From the NCBI GenBank assembly GCA_900541715.1, contig UQLI01000009.1:1-61477 (forward strand): DNA of 61,477 nucleotides, read 5' to 3'. The stretch comes from an uncultured Collinsella sp. (GTDB lineage: Bacteria > Actinomycetota > Coriobacteriia > Coriobacteriales > Coriobacteriaceae). The notes under the pieces are model-generated. The model saw only the letters and a program-made list of their open reading frames with translations, was not told the origin of the DNA and did no database searches. Both the position numbers and the translations under genes were made by a program. Within the stretch, counting starts at the first letter, position 1; each line of letters opens with the position of its first letter. Positions 1-8,595 of the stretch are shown piece by piece.

Positions 1-16
1 CCTTTCAAGAAAGAGA

Positions 17-40
17 AGAGGCGGGGCATGCCCCGCCTCT
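17..40. terminator. GC-rich perfect palindrome, possible terminator
   Basis: A 24-nt perfectly self-complementary hairpin centred on GCATGC. On the minus strand it is followed by a pyrimidine-rich run (TCTCTTTCTT), so it could end a transcript. However, glnN already has its own terminator at 264-295, so this one may serve a gene beyond the window edge. In bases 41-263 I see no open frame worth calling a gene and no recognisable RNA. Confidence 0.4.
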
Positions 41-263
41 TACACCACATCTCTGCGCGCTACCGTCGGGCGTCCTACGGCGGAAAAATTGCAGACGTTT
101 ATCGGCTAAGTACTTGGACATATGTTGCGTAACACTACATATTTTGCAAATAAATAATGCTACAGGACTTGTGACAGTACTCATATTTGACGTTTTTTGC
201 CCATAGCCCTTTATACCTAGGCAAATCGGCGGCAAAACGGGCTTCAAAGCGTCCTTCGCAAAC

Positions 264-295
264 AAAAACCGGGGCCCGCATGATGCGGACCCCGG
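264..295 (-). terminator. Rho-independent terminator of glnN
   Basis: Read on the minus strand, a strong GC stem (arms CCGGGG.CCGCAT and ATGCGG.CCCCGG) is followed directly by TTTTTG. It lies 31 bases after the glnN stop codon, the expected place for an intrinsic terminator. Confidence 0.85.
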
Positions 296-326
296 CTCAA
301 TACCGTGACGATATGTCAGTTACGCC

Positions 327-2414
327 CTACACGTAGAACAGGATGTCGTCGTAGGTCGGGACCGGCCAGTAGTCGGCTGCCACGATCTCCTCCATGGCGT
401 CCACGGCGGCACGCAGCGCATCCATAGCGGGAACGACCTCGTGCGCGTACACGTTGGCCTGCTCCTGGCCATCGAGGGCCTCAGCCTTCTGATGCACGGC
501 GTCGAGCGCCTTGATGGAGTCGTTGATGGTGGTGATACCGTTGCAGAGCTTGTTGAGCGTGTTCTGCTCGCACTGCATGGCGGCCTCGGCACCGGCGGCA
601 CGAATAGTCTCAAGGCCCTTAGCGACCTTGGTGGCATAGGCGGTAATGACCGGGCGATAGGTACGACGCGCCTCGCGAACCATCGTGGTGGCCTCGATGT
701 TCATGAGCTTGTTGTACTTCTCGAGCTTGCAGTCGTAGCGGCACTGAGCCTCGGCCTTGGTCAGGACACCCGTCTCCTCAAAGAGTGCGATGGCCTTATC
801 GGAAACAAAGGCGGGCAGGGCGTCGGCCGTGGTCTTGTTGTTGGCAAGACCACGCTTCTCGGCCTCAACGGGCCACTCGTCGGAGTAGCCGTCGCCGGAG
901 AACAGGATGCGCTGGTGGTCAGTCAGGACCTTCTTGCAGTACTCGAGCGCGGCGTCCTGGAACTTATCCTCGGGCGTACCCTCGAGTGCGTCGGCGAAGG
1001 ACTTGAGCGACTTGGCCACGGCAGCATCGAGCACCAGATTGGAGTCGGAGACGTTCTGCTCGGAGCCGCAGGCACGGAACTCGAACTTGTTGCCGGTAAA
1101 GGCGAACGGGGAGGTGCGGTTGCGGTCGGTGTTGTCCTGCATCAGCTTGGGCAGGGTATCGGCGCCCAGGTCGAGCACGCCGCGCGTGGCATGGACGGAA
1201 GCCTTGCCATCGATGATCTTCTCGACAACCTCGGTAAGCTGGTCGCCCAGGAAGATGGACATAATCGCCGGAGGAGCCTCGTTGGCGCCCAGACGATGAT
1301 CGTTGCCGGCCGAGGCAACGGAGGCACGCAGGAGCTCCTGATAGTTATCGACGGCCTCAATCACCGCGGTGAGGAAGACGATGAACTGCAGGTTGTCGAG
1401 CGGGGTGTCGCCCGGATCGAGCAGATTCTCGGACTCGGTGCCAAGCGACCAGTTGTTGTGCTTGCCCGAACCGTTAATGCCCTCGAAGGGCTTCTCGTGC
1501 AGTAGGCAGACCAAGTCGTGGCGGGAGGCGATGAGCTTCATCTTCTCCATCATGACCAGATTCTGGTCGATGGCCTCGTTGACCTCGCCATAGACAGGGG
1601 CGAGCTCATGCTGGCAGGGAGCGACCTCGTTGTGCTTGGTCTTGGCGGGAATGCCAAGCGCCCACAGCTCATCGTCCAGGTCCTTCATATAGGCCGAGAC
1701 GGTGGGGCGGATAGCGCCAAAGTAGTGCTCCTCGAGCTCCTGGCCCTTGCAGGGAGCAGCACCAAAGAGGGTGCGACCGGTGATGACCAGGTCCTTGCGC
1801 TTGCGATAGGCGTCCTTCTTGATCAGGAAGTACTCCTGCTCGTCGCCCACGGAAGGAACGACCTTCTTGGGGGTCTTGCCAAACAGCGCCAAAACGCGCT
1901 TAGACTCACGCGAGAGCGCGGTCATGGAGCGCAGCAGCGGGGTCTTCTTGTCCAGGGCCTCGCCCGTGTAGGAGCAGAAAGCCGTGGGGATGCACAGGAC
2001 ATCGTCCTTGATAAAGGCGGGGCTGGTGGGATCCCAAGCGGTGTAGCCACGGGCCTCGAAGGTGGCACGCAGGCCGCCGTTGGGGAAGCTGGAGGCGTCC
2101 GGCTCGCCCTGGATGAGGTTCTTGCCCGTAAACTTGGTAATGGCGGTGCCGTCGTGGTTGGGCTCCAAGAAGCTGTCGTGCTTCTCGGAAGTAATGCCCG
2201 AAAGAGGCTGGAACCAGTGCGCGTAGTGCGTCGCGCCCTTGGAGATGGCCCAGACCTTCATGGCATGGGCAACGGCGTTGGCCACATCCAGGTCGAGCGG
2301 CTCACCGCCCTCGAGGGTTGCAGCAAGGCGCTTCCAAATGTCCTTGGGGAGGTAGTCCTTCATGACTTCCTCAGAGAACACCATGGTCCCGAAGCGGTCA
2401 GTAAGTTCGGCCAT
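327..2414 (-). CDS. glnN: Type III glutamine synthetase
   Basis: ATP-dependent glutamate plus ammonia to glutamine; cytoplasmic entry point of nitrogen. The 695-residue length is that of the GSIII class (about 700-730 residues), far larger than GSI. GSIII-type blocks are visible, for example KHNNWSLGT and NDHRLGANEAPPA, which carry substrate-binding residues in this class. The open frame extends upstream to 2477, but ATG at 2414 is chosen because it has GAAGGGAG at correct spacing and begins with MAELTDRFG. The gene is monocistronic, with a terminator after it and a 426-bp gap to divergent metF that contains a GlnR-like element. A second, unrelated glutamine synthetase (GSI, 56961-58298) is in the same window, so the two enzymes probably have different regulatory roles. 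Confidence 0.95.
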   Translation of the reverse strand: MAELTDRFGTMVFSEEVMKDYLPKDIWKRLAATLEGGEPLDLDVANAVAHAMKVWAISKGATHYAHWFQPLSGITSEKHDSFLEPNHDGTAITKFTGKNLIQGEPDASSFPNGGLRATFEARGYTAWDPTSPAFIKDDVLCIPTAFCSYTGEALDKKTPLLRSMTALSRESKRVLALFGKTPKKVVPSVGDEQEYFLIKKDAYRKRKDLVITGRTLFGAAPCKGQELEEHYFGAIRPTVSAYMKDLDDELWALGIPAKTKHNEVAPCQHELAPVYGEVNEAIDQNLVMMEKMKLIASRHDLVCLLHEKPFEGINGSGKHNNWSLGTESENLLDPGDTPLDNLQFIVFLTAVIEAVDNYQELLRASVASAGNDHRLGANEAPPAIMSIFLGDQLTEVVEKIIDGKASVHATRGVLDLGADTLPKLMQDNTDRNRTSPFAFTGNKFEFRACGSEQNVSDSNLVLDAAVAKSLKSFADALEGTPEDKFQDAALEYCKKVLTDHQRILFSGDGYSDEWPVEAEKRGLANNKTTADALPAFVSDKAIALFEETGVLTKAEAQCRYDCKLEKYNKLMNIEATTMVREARRTYRPVITAYATKVAKGLETIRAAGAEAAMQCEQNTLNKLCNGITTINDSIKALDAVHQKAEALDGQEQANVYAHEVVPAMDALRAAVDAMEEIVAADYWPVPTYDDILFYV

Positions 2415-2493
2415 ACGGAACTCCCTTCGTATCGGCACCGCGTGAGAAGCGGTGTTGATTACTAACGAACGAGTCATAGCTTAGACTCGCCGT

Positions 2494-2531
2494 GTTTCCG
2501 CGACATTACCGTTATGTTGCTGTCGCGAAAC
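2494..2531. promoter_or_regulatory. GlnR-box-like inverted repeat upstream of glnN
   Basis: Four 5-mers separated by exactly 6 bp: GTTTC, ATTAC, GTTGC, GAAAC. The outer parts form an inverted repeat (GTTTCCGCGACA with TGTCGCGAAAC). Actinobacterial GlnR boxes are built of GTnAC-n6-GAAAC half sites with 6-bp spacers; the minus strand here reads GTAAT-n6-GAAAC. It sits 80 bases before the glnN start. Binding by the regulator at 56248-56910 is inferred. As RNA the same bases could also form a leader hairpin. Confidence 0.5.
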
Positions 2532-2650
2532 CAATCAATGAGGTTACCCTATCGAGGCGGCGTTGCCACCCTCAACAGCCAATCAACTGCATAAATTGCA
2601 GACCTCTCCCCATGGTTTAAGGGTAGTCAATTTGGGATGGAGCTCTATTA

Positions 2651-2676
2651 ACTGGTATTTTGCATCAGATACCAGT
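2651..2676 (+). other. Inverted repeat in the glnN-metF intergenic region
   Basis: Arms ACTGGTAT and ATACCAGT (8 bp, perfect, 10-nt loop) followed by CTTTATAG. It could be an operator or leader hairpin for metF, which starts 164 bases downstream. I recognise no known riboswitch (SAM, cobalamin or THF) in 2532-2840. Apart from this repeat and the box at 2494-2531, the 426-bp gap 2415-2840 shows nothing I can name. Confidence 0.35.
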
Positions 2677-2840
2677 CTTTATAGTCCGTGCCTAGATTAG
2701 CCGCTCTGTTATAGAGAAAGCCGATAGCAAGGCATCTTTGATTGGTATCCCCGAATAACGAGTGAAACTCCACCGTGACACAGTGGTGCTGTAGAATCCT
2801 TACAACACATCACACTATTACGTATCTAGAGGAGCACGAT

Positions 2841-3713
2841 ATGCGCGTCGACGAGGTTTTTAAGCAGGCAGCATCCCAGGGCACCGCGCCCGTTTCGTTT
2901 GAGATGTTCCCGCCCAAGGGCGAGCTCACCCTCGACACGGCTCGCGAAGTGGCAGGCAATCTGTGCAAGCTTTCGCCGAGCTTTGTCTCGGTCACCTGCT
3001 CGGCCGGCGGCTCGGGCAACGGTGCCACCACCGCCCCCATCGCGCATATGATTTCGAGCGAATTCGACACGCCCTCGGTGGCACACCTCACCTGCGTGGG
3101 CCGCACCCACGCCGACATCGCCGCCAAGATCGACGAGTATCGCACCGCCGGCGTTGAAAACATTCTGGCCCTGCGTGGCGATCTCCCTGCCGGCGCGACC
3201 GAGGACGACAAGCCCGCCTCCGACTACGCCTACGCCCGCGACCTCATCCCCGAGCTCGTCGACGCCGGCTTTTGCGTGGGCGCCGCAGCCTACCCCGAGG
3301 GCCACATTGCCTGTGAGGATCTCAACCTCTCGGTCGAACACCTCAAGCAAAAACAGGACGCCGGCGCGAGCTTCTTTGTGACACAGCTCTTCTTTGATAA
3401 CGAGTGCTTCTACCGTTTTCGCGAGCTTGCCGACAAGGCCGGCATCACCGTGCCCATTACCGCGGGCATCATGCCGTTTATGGGCAAGTCGCAGATCAGC
3501 CGCATGGTCTTTATGTGCGGCGCGTCGCTGCCCTCCCCCGTCATCAAGATTCTCGCCAAGTACGAGAACGACCCCGAGAGCCTGCAGGCAGCCGGTGTAG
3601 ATTATGCCGCCCGCCAGCTTTGCGACCTCAAGGAGCACGGCGCCGACGGCCTGCACCTGTACACTATGAACCGTCCTGCGATCGCCGCGACCATTATGGA
3701 GCGCCTGGGGTAA
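2841..3713 (+). CDS. metF: Methylenetetrahydrofolate reductase
   Basis: FAD enzyme reducing 5,10-methylene-THF to 5-methyl-THF, the methyl donor for methionine synthase. The 290 residues match the family. The N terminus has the hallmark SFEMFPPKGE strand, then SVTCSAGGSGNG, a LALRGDLP block near residue 115, and the flavin-site FFVTQLFFD and PITAGIMP segments. The frame is open from 2775, but ATG at 2841 is preceded by AGAGGAGC. First gene of a plus-strand operon: its TAA overlaps the ATG of the next gene (TAATG), which implies translational coupling with the methionine synthase genes that use its product. Confidence 0.95.
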   Translation: MRVDEVFKQAASQGTAPVSFEMFPPKGELTLDTAREVAGNLCKLSPSFVSVTCSAGGSGNGATTAPIAHMISSEFDTPSVAHLTCVGRTHADIAAKIDEYRTAGVENILALRGDLPAGATEDDKPASDYAYARDLIPELVDAGFCVGAAAYPEGHIACEDLNLSVEHLKQKQDAGASFFVTQLFFDNECFYRFRELADKAGITVPITAGIMPFMGKSQISRMVFMCGASLPSPVIKILAKYENDPESLQAAGVDYAARQLCDLKEHGADGLHLYTMNRPAIAATIMERLG

Positions 3714-4501
3714 TGGAAAAACCGCACATCGATACAACCGCTGTCGAAGTGCCGGCCGACCTTGCGTCGCCGGCGCTTTACCGTGTCGATGCTGCGTACC
3801 ATCCCCGTGTCGACCGCGCCGAGATGCTGCGGTACCTGGGTTACGGCGGCCAGCAGATTGAGCCCGAGCTGTCACGACGTATTGAGCTTGTGGTCGAGCG
3901 TCTGGAACTGGACATTGAGCCTCGTGGCGTGCGCCGCGTGTTTGCCGTCGATGCCACGGGCGTGGACGAACAAAGTGAGCCTTGCATTCGCTTGGTCGGC
4001 ACCAACGTTGAGCTGCGAGGTCGCGATATCTATCGACATCTCAAAGATGCCCGCTTTGCCGCGCTCATGGCATGCACCCTCGGCATGGACGCCGAGCGTC
4101 GCCTGCGCACCACGGGAGCCCAACATCCCCTGGAGGGCGCCGTGCTCGACGCCGCGTGCTCCGCTTACGTGGAAGCCGCCGTTGAGCAAATGGACCAGCA
4201 GGTCAAGACGGACGCCGCCGCACACGGACTCGCCGGCAACTGGCGCTTTAGCCCCGGCTACGGCGACTGCCCGCTCTCGGCCCAGCGCTCGATCGTCAAT
4301 GCGCTCAACGCCACGCGGCTCATCGGGCTTACCGTCACACCCACCAGCCTGCTCATGCCCACCAAAAGCGTGACCGCGGTGATCGGCCTATTCGACGGCG
4401 AAGTCCACGACGCCCAGAGCCGCCCCACCTGCAATATCTGCCGCATGCGCGAGCACTGCCGCTTCCGCGCCGCCCACACCACCTGCTATTCCAGCCATTA
4501 G
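3713..4501 (+). CDS. Stand-alone methionine synthase reactivation (B12-activation) domain protein
   Basis: 262 residues corresponding to the C-terminal activation module of classical MetH, which binds SAM and reductively remethylates oxidised cob(II)alamin. The SAM-site signature R-x3-GY (RFSPGYGDCPLSAQ, about residue 179) and the downstream TPTSLLMPTKS segment match that domain. The C terminus adds a Cys-rich tail (C-x2-C-x5-C ... TTC) not found in E. coli MetH, possibly a metal or Fe-S site. The start overlaps the metF stop and the stop lies 9 bp before metH. MetH in this operon lacks this domain, so the two very probably act as one split enzyme. The frame is open further upstream inside metF, but only ATG 3713 makes sense. 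Confidence 0.88.
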   Translation: MEKPHIDTTAVEVPADLASPALYRVDAAYHPRVDRAEMLRYLGYGGQQIEPELSRRIELVVERLELDIEPRGVRRVFAVDATGVDEQSEPCIRLVGTNVELRGRDIYRHLKDARFAALMACTLGMDAERRLRTTGAQHPLEGAVLDAACSAYVEAAVEQMDQQVKTDAAAHGLAGNWRFSPGYGDCPLSAQRSIVNALNATRLIGLTVTPTSLLMPTKSVTAVIGLFDGEVHDAQSRPTCNICRMREHCRFRAAHTTCYSSH

Positions 4502-4510
4502 GAGCCCTCA

Positions 4511-7069
4511 ATGTTTACTCCGCTTATCACTCATGATTCTGACGGCACTGCATTGGCGGCACCCGTTGATGCCGCACGTCGCAACGGTGCCACGTACAAG
4601 ACGCGCACGATCGGCGATCTGCGCATTAAGGACGATCGCCTGCGCGCCGCCATCGAGGGCACGGGGCACCTGCTGTTCGACGGCGGCATGGGTACCATGC
4701 TGCAGGCGGCCGGCATGAAGGCCGGCGCCCTGCCCGAGCTGCTCAACTTTGAGGAGCCTCAGGTCATCACCGATATCCAGCGTCAGTACGTCGAGGCCGG
4801 CTGTGACGTGATCACCGCCAACACCTTTGGCGCCAACGCCCACAAGCTCGACGGCGCCGCCACCGTGGCAGACGTCTTTGCCGCCGCTGCCGCCTGTGCC
4901 CGCGAGGCCGGCGCCCGCTACGTCGCCGGTGACATCGGCCCCATCGGCGCGTTGCTTCGCCCCTTGGGTACCCTCAGCTTTGACGAGGCCTACGACCTCT
5001 TTGCCGAGGAAGTGCGCGCAGGCGTCGCCGCGGGTGTGGACCTCTTTATTATCGAGACTATGACCGACCTGGCCGAGATCAAGGCGGCGGTCCTCGCCTG
5101 CCGCGAGAACTCCGACCTGCCCGTCTTTGCCACCATGACCTTCGAGGAAGACGGTCGCACCTTCCTGGGAACGAGTCCCGAGGTCGCCGCCATCACGCTT
5201 GACGCCATCGGCGCCGACGTTTTGGGCATCAACTGCAGCCAGGGACCGGCCGAGCTCCGAGGACTCGCCGCACGTATGCTCACCGTTACCGATAAGCCCA
5301 TTATGGTGCAGGCCAACGCGGGACTCCCCCACGTGGACGACGACGGCAACACCGTCTTTGACATCCAGGCCCCCGAATACGCCGAGGCCGTCGCCGGCAT
5401 GATCGCCGACGGCGTGAGCGTCGTGGGCGGTTGCTGCGGCACCACGCCGGCGCACATGGCGGCCTTGTGCACGCTTATCGACAACCACACGCCCAGCCCG
5501 CGCCGCCGCAAGCCCAGCATGTCGGTCACGAGCGCCCAAACGGTCGTGGACCTTCCCTGCGACGGCCACAAGATCGCTGTCATCGGCGAGCGCATCAACC
5601 CCACCGGCAAAAAGCGCCTGCAGCAGGCCCTGCGCGACGGCGACCTGGACTACGTCGTGGGCCAGGGCATCAGCCAGCAAGAGCAGGGCGCCGACATCCT
5701 GGACGTTAACGTGGGCCTGCCCGAGATCGACGAGGTCAAGATCATCCAACAGGCGACCGAACAGCTCCAGGGCTCCACGTTGCTGCCGCTGCAGATCGAC
5801 TCCACCGACCCCGCCGCTGTCGAGGCCGCCGTGCGCCGCTACGCCGGCAAGCCCATCATCAACTCGGTCAATGGCAAGCAGCAGATCATGGATGAGATCT
5901 TTCCGCTGGTCGCCCACTACGGCACCAACGTTGTCGGCCTTACGCTCGACGAAGGCGGCATCCCCGATACCGCCGAGGCCCGCTTCGCCATCGCCGAGCG
6001 CATCGTGGCCGAGGCCGCCCGCTACGGCATCGGCCCGGACCGCATCCTCATCGACTGTCTGGTCATGACCGCCTCGACTAATCAACGCCAGGCTGAGCAG
6101 ATCCTACGCGCCATGTCCCTGTGCAAGGAGCGTCTGGGCGTCAAATGCGCGCTCGGCGTGTCGAACATCAGCTTTGGCCTGCCTGCCCGCCCGCTGCTGG
6201 GTTCGGTCTTTTTGGCCGCCGCCTTCGGCGCGGGCCTGGACGCCCCCATCATGAACCCGGGCTCCAAGCGCTTTATGGATACCGTCTACAGCTATCGCGT
6301 CCTGAGCGTTGAGGACGAGGGCTCGACCGGATACATCGAGCGCTACGCCGGCTGGACCGATCCGTACAAGATCGCCGCAAACCCGGCAGCAGCTCAGGCC
6401 GCATCGACCGACACCGTGTCCGCTGCTGGCACCGCCGGCACCGACGGCAACGACGACCCAATTCGTCGCATGGTCGTCTCGGGCCGTAAGGGCGAGATCG
6501 CGACCGAGACTGAGCGCCTGCTGGCCGACCACGACGCTATGGATCTTATCAACAACCACTTTATCCCCGCCCTCGACGAGGTTGGCGTCCTCTTTGACCA
6601 GGGCAAGTTCTTCCTGCCGCAGCTCATGGCCTCGGCCGAGGCCGCACGCGTGGGCTTCGACACCATCAAGCGGCTGATGCCCGCCGGTGAGATCGCCGAC
6701 AAGGGCAAGATCTGCGTGGCCACCGTCAAGGGCGATATCCACGACATCGGTAAGAACATCGTCAAGATGCTGCTTGATAACTACGGCTACACCGTCTTTG
6801 ACCTGGGCCGCGACGTCGATCCGCAGGAGGTACTCAAGACCGTCAAGGAGCGCGATATCAAACTCGTCGGCCTCTCGGCGCTTATGACTACCACGGTCGT
6901 CGCCATGGAGGAGACCATCAAGCTGCTTCATGCCGAGGTGCCGGGCGTCAAGATCATCGTGGGCGGCGCCGTGCTCACCCCCGAATACGCCAAGCAGATC
7001 GGCGCTGACTACTACGCCAAGGACGCCGCCGAAAGCGCCCGTATCGCCGAAGAGGTCTTTGGGCAGTAG
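4511..7069 (+). CDS. metH: Cobalamin-dependent methionine synthase lacking the reactivation domain
   Basis: Transfers methyl from 5-methyl-THF through cobalamin to homocysteine. 852 residues against about 1200 for E. coli MetH. Order: homocysteine/zinc domain (residues 50-325; Zn cysteines in GINCSQGP and GGCCGTTP near 308), pterin-binding domain (about 350-620, from GERINPTGKK), cap plus cobalamin-binding domain (about 650-850) with GDIHDIGKN at 741-749, where His744 is the axial cobalt ligand. The protein stops right after the B12 domain, and the missing SAM-binding module is the separate gene immediately upstream. An Ala/Thr-rich linker sits near residue 625-650. The ATG at 4511 has GGAG 6 bp upstream. 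Confidence 0.94.
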   Translation: MFTPLITHDSDGTALAAPVDAARRNGATYKTRTIGDLRIKDDRLRAAIEGTGHLLFDGGMGTMLQAAGMKAGALPELLNFEEPQVITDIQRQYVEAGCDVITANTFGANAHKLDGAATVADVFAAAAACAREAGARYVAGDIGPIGALLRPLGTLSFDEAYDLFAEEVRAGVAAGVDLFIIETMTDLAEIKAAVLACRENSDLPVFATMTFEEDGRTFLGTSPEVAAITLDAIGADVLGINCSQGPAELRGLAARMLTVTDKPIMVQANAGLPHVDDDGNTVFDIQAPEYAEAVAGMIADGVSVVGGCCGTTPAHMAALCTLIDNHTPSPRRRKPSMSVTSAQTVVDLPCDGHKIAVIGERINPTGKKRLQQALRDGDLDYVVGQGISQQEQGADILDVNVGLPEIDEVKIIQQATEQLQGSTLLPLQIDSTDPAAVEAAVRRYAGKPIINSVNGKQQIMDEIFPLVAHYGTNVVGLTLDEGGIPDTAEARFAIAERIVAEAARYGIGPDRILIDCLVMTASTNQRQAEQILRAMSLCKERLGVKCALGVSNISFGLPARPLLGSVFLAAAFGAGLDAPIMNPGSKRFMDTVYSYRVLSVEDEGSTGYIERYAGWTDPYKIAANPAAAQAASTDTVSAAGTAGTDGNDDPIRRMVVSGRKGEIATETERLLADHDAMDLINNHFIPALDEVGVLFDQGKFFLPQLMASAEAARVGFDTIKRLMPAGEIADKGKICVATVKGDIHDIGKNIVKMLLDNYGYTVFDLGRDVDPQEVLKTVKERDIKLVGLSALMTTTVVAMEETIKLLHAEVPGVKIIVGGAVLTPEYAKQIGADYYAKDAAESARIAEEVFGQ

Positions 7070-7094
7070 CACAACGGAAACAACCGAGCACCAA

Positions 7095-7132
7095 AACGTG
7101 CCGCATGCGCCACTTGGCACGTGCGGCACGTT
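7095..7132. other. Intergenic hairpin between metH and UPF0210 gene
   Basis: Arms AACGTGCCGCA and TGCGGCACGTT (11 bp, perfect), 26 bases after the metH stop. The T-rich tract (TTTTGG) lies on the minus side, so as a plus-strand terminator it is poor. It may separate metH from the next gene or stabilise mRNA ends. Confidence 0.45.
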
Positions 7133-7177
7133 AGAATAGATAAGACTATGCTCGTTTTGGCAGATAGGAGCGCAAGG

Positions 7178-8542
7178 ATGGCGATCACGCCCGCAGAAAT
7201 CGCGGAAACCCGCGGCATGGTTGAGGAGCAGAACCTCGACATCAGGACCATCACCATGGGTGTTTCGCTCATGGGTTGCGGCGACGAGAACCTCGACCGC
7301 ATGTGCACGAAAATCTACGACCACGTGACGCACACGGCTGAGCATCTGGTCGAGACCGCCGAGAACCTCGAGCGCGAGTACGGTATCCCCATCGTCAACA
7401 AGCGCGTTTCCGTCACCCCGGTGGCGCAGATCGCCGCGTGCTGCAAGGATGAGGACCTCACCCCCATCGCGCATGCCCTCGACCGCGCGGCCGAGACGCT
7501 CGGCATCGATTACCTGGGCGGCTTCTCCGCGCTCGTCCAGAAGGGCATCGGCGACGCCGACCGCCGCGTCATCCAGTCCATCCCCCAGGCGCTCGCCACC
7601 ACGAGCCGCGTCTGCTCCAGCGTCAACGTCGCCAGCCTGCGCGCCGGTATCAACATGGACGCCGTGCTTATGGCCGCCCAGACCATCATCGATGCCGCTA
7701 AACTCACGGCCGACCAGGATTCCGTTGGCGCGTCCAAGTTTGTCTGCTTTGCCAATATGGTCGAGGACTCCCCGTTTATGGCGGGCGCCGTCCACGGCGG
7801 TGGCGAGGCCGACGCCGTCATCAACGTAGGCGTCTCGGGCCCCGGCGTTATGGCCGCAGCCCTGGAGACGCTGCCCGATTCCGCATCGATGATGGAGGTC
7901 GCCGAGAAGATTAAGCAGACCGCCTTTAAGATCACCCGTGCCGGCGAGCTCATGAGCCGTGAGGCAGCCCGCCGTCTGGGTGTCGAGAAAGGCATTGTCG
8001 ACCTGTCGCTGGCTCCCACACCCGCCATCGGCGACTCCGTCGCGCGCATCCTCGAGATTATCGGCGTGGGCACCTGCGGTGGCCCGGGCACGACCTGTGC
8101 GCTCGCCATGCTCAACGATGCCGTCAAGAAGGGCGGCGTCATGGCCAGCTCCAGCGTGGGCGGTCTCTCCGGCGCCTTTATCCCCGTGTCCGAGGACGCC
8201 GGCATGATCGCCGCCGTCGAAGCCGGCGCGCTTTCGCTCGAGAAGCTCGAGGCCATGACCTGTGTGTGCTCCGTCGGCCTGGACATGATCGCCATCCCCG
8301 GCGACACCCCGGTCGAGACCATCGCCGGCATCATCGCCGACGAGATGGCCATCGGCGTCATCAACAACAAGACCACGGCCGTCCGCGTGATTCCCGCCAT
8401 TGGCAAGGGCGTGGGCGACTGCGTCGAGTACGGCGGCCTGTTTGGCCGTGCGCCCATCATGCCGGTGAACCCCAACGCCGGCACCGTGCTTGCCCACCGT
8501 GGTGGACGCTTCCCGGCGCCGCTGAACTCGCTGAAGAACTAG
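7178..8542 (+). CDS. UPF0210 / DUF711 (PFL-like fold) protein
   Basis: 454 residues, the standard size of the UPF0210 family, which is common in Gram-positive and anaerobic bacteria and whose fold resembles pyruvate formate-lyase; its reaction is not established. The family N-terminal block ITMGVSLMGCGD, the Ser/Ala-rich ASSSVGGLSGAFIPVSEDAGM stretch (split here across residues 325-350) and the C-terminal GDCVEYGGLFGRAP are visible. The open frame reaches back to 7121, but ATG 7178 has AGGAG 7 bp upstream. In other genomes the family often follows a small ACT-domain gene; none is present here. The 3' end runs into a 12-bp tandem repeat that carries the stop codon. Confidence 0.88.
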   Translation: MAITPAEIAETRGMVEEQNLDIRTITMGVSLMGCGDENLDRMCTKIYDHVTHTAEHLVETAENLEREYGIPIVNKRVSVTPVAQIAACCKDEDLTPIAHALDRAAETLGIDYLGGFSALVQKGIGDADRRVIQSIPQALATTSRVCSSVNVASLRAGINMDAVLMAAQTIIDAAKLTADQDSVGASKFVCFANMVEDSPFMAGAVHGGGEADAVINVGVSGPGVMAAALETLPDSASMMEVAEKIKQTAFKITRAGELMSREAARRLGVEKGIVDLSLAPTPAIGDSVARILEIIGVGTCGGPGTTCALAMLNDAVKKGGVMASSSVGGLSGAFIPVSEDAGMIAAVEAGALSLEKLEAMTCVCSVGLDMIAIPGDTPVETIAGIIADEMAIGVINNKTTAVRVIPAIGKGVGDCVEYGGLFGRAPIMPVNPNAGTVLAHRGGRFPAPLNSLKN

Positions 8543-8578
8543 CTGAAGAACTAGCTGAAGAACTAGCTGAAGAACTAG
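8531..8578 (+). repeat. 12-bp tandem repeat (4 copies) carrying in-frame TAG stops
   Basis: CTGAAGAACTAG repeated four times without mismatch, beginning inside the last codons of the UPF0210 gene. Because 12 is divisible by 3, each copy adds LKN plus a TAG in the same frame, so the gene ends in four successive in-frame amber stops. Probably polymerase-slippage expansion at the gene end. Confidence 0.9.
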
Positions 8579-8595
8579 CTGAGGGGTTCGGGCGA

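Noticed and set aside
2700..2840. SAM or cobalamin riboswitch before metF
   Set aside because: Expected in a methionine operon, but I could not find the conserved cores of either class; only a plain 8-bp inverted repeat is visible. A covariance-model search would decide.
4508..6085. 525-codon minus-strand open frame opposite metH
   Set aside because: Antisense shadow without a family motif or a ribosome site.
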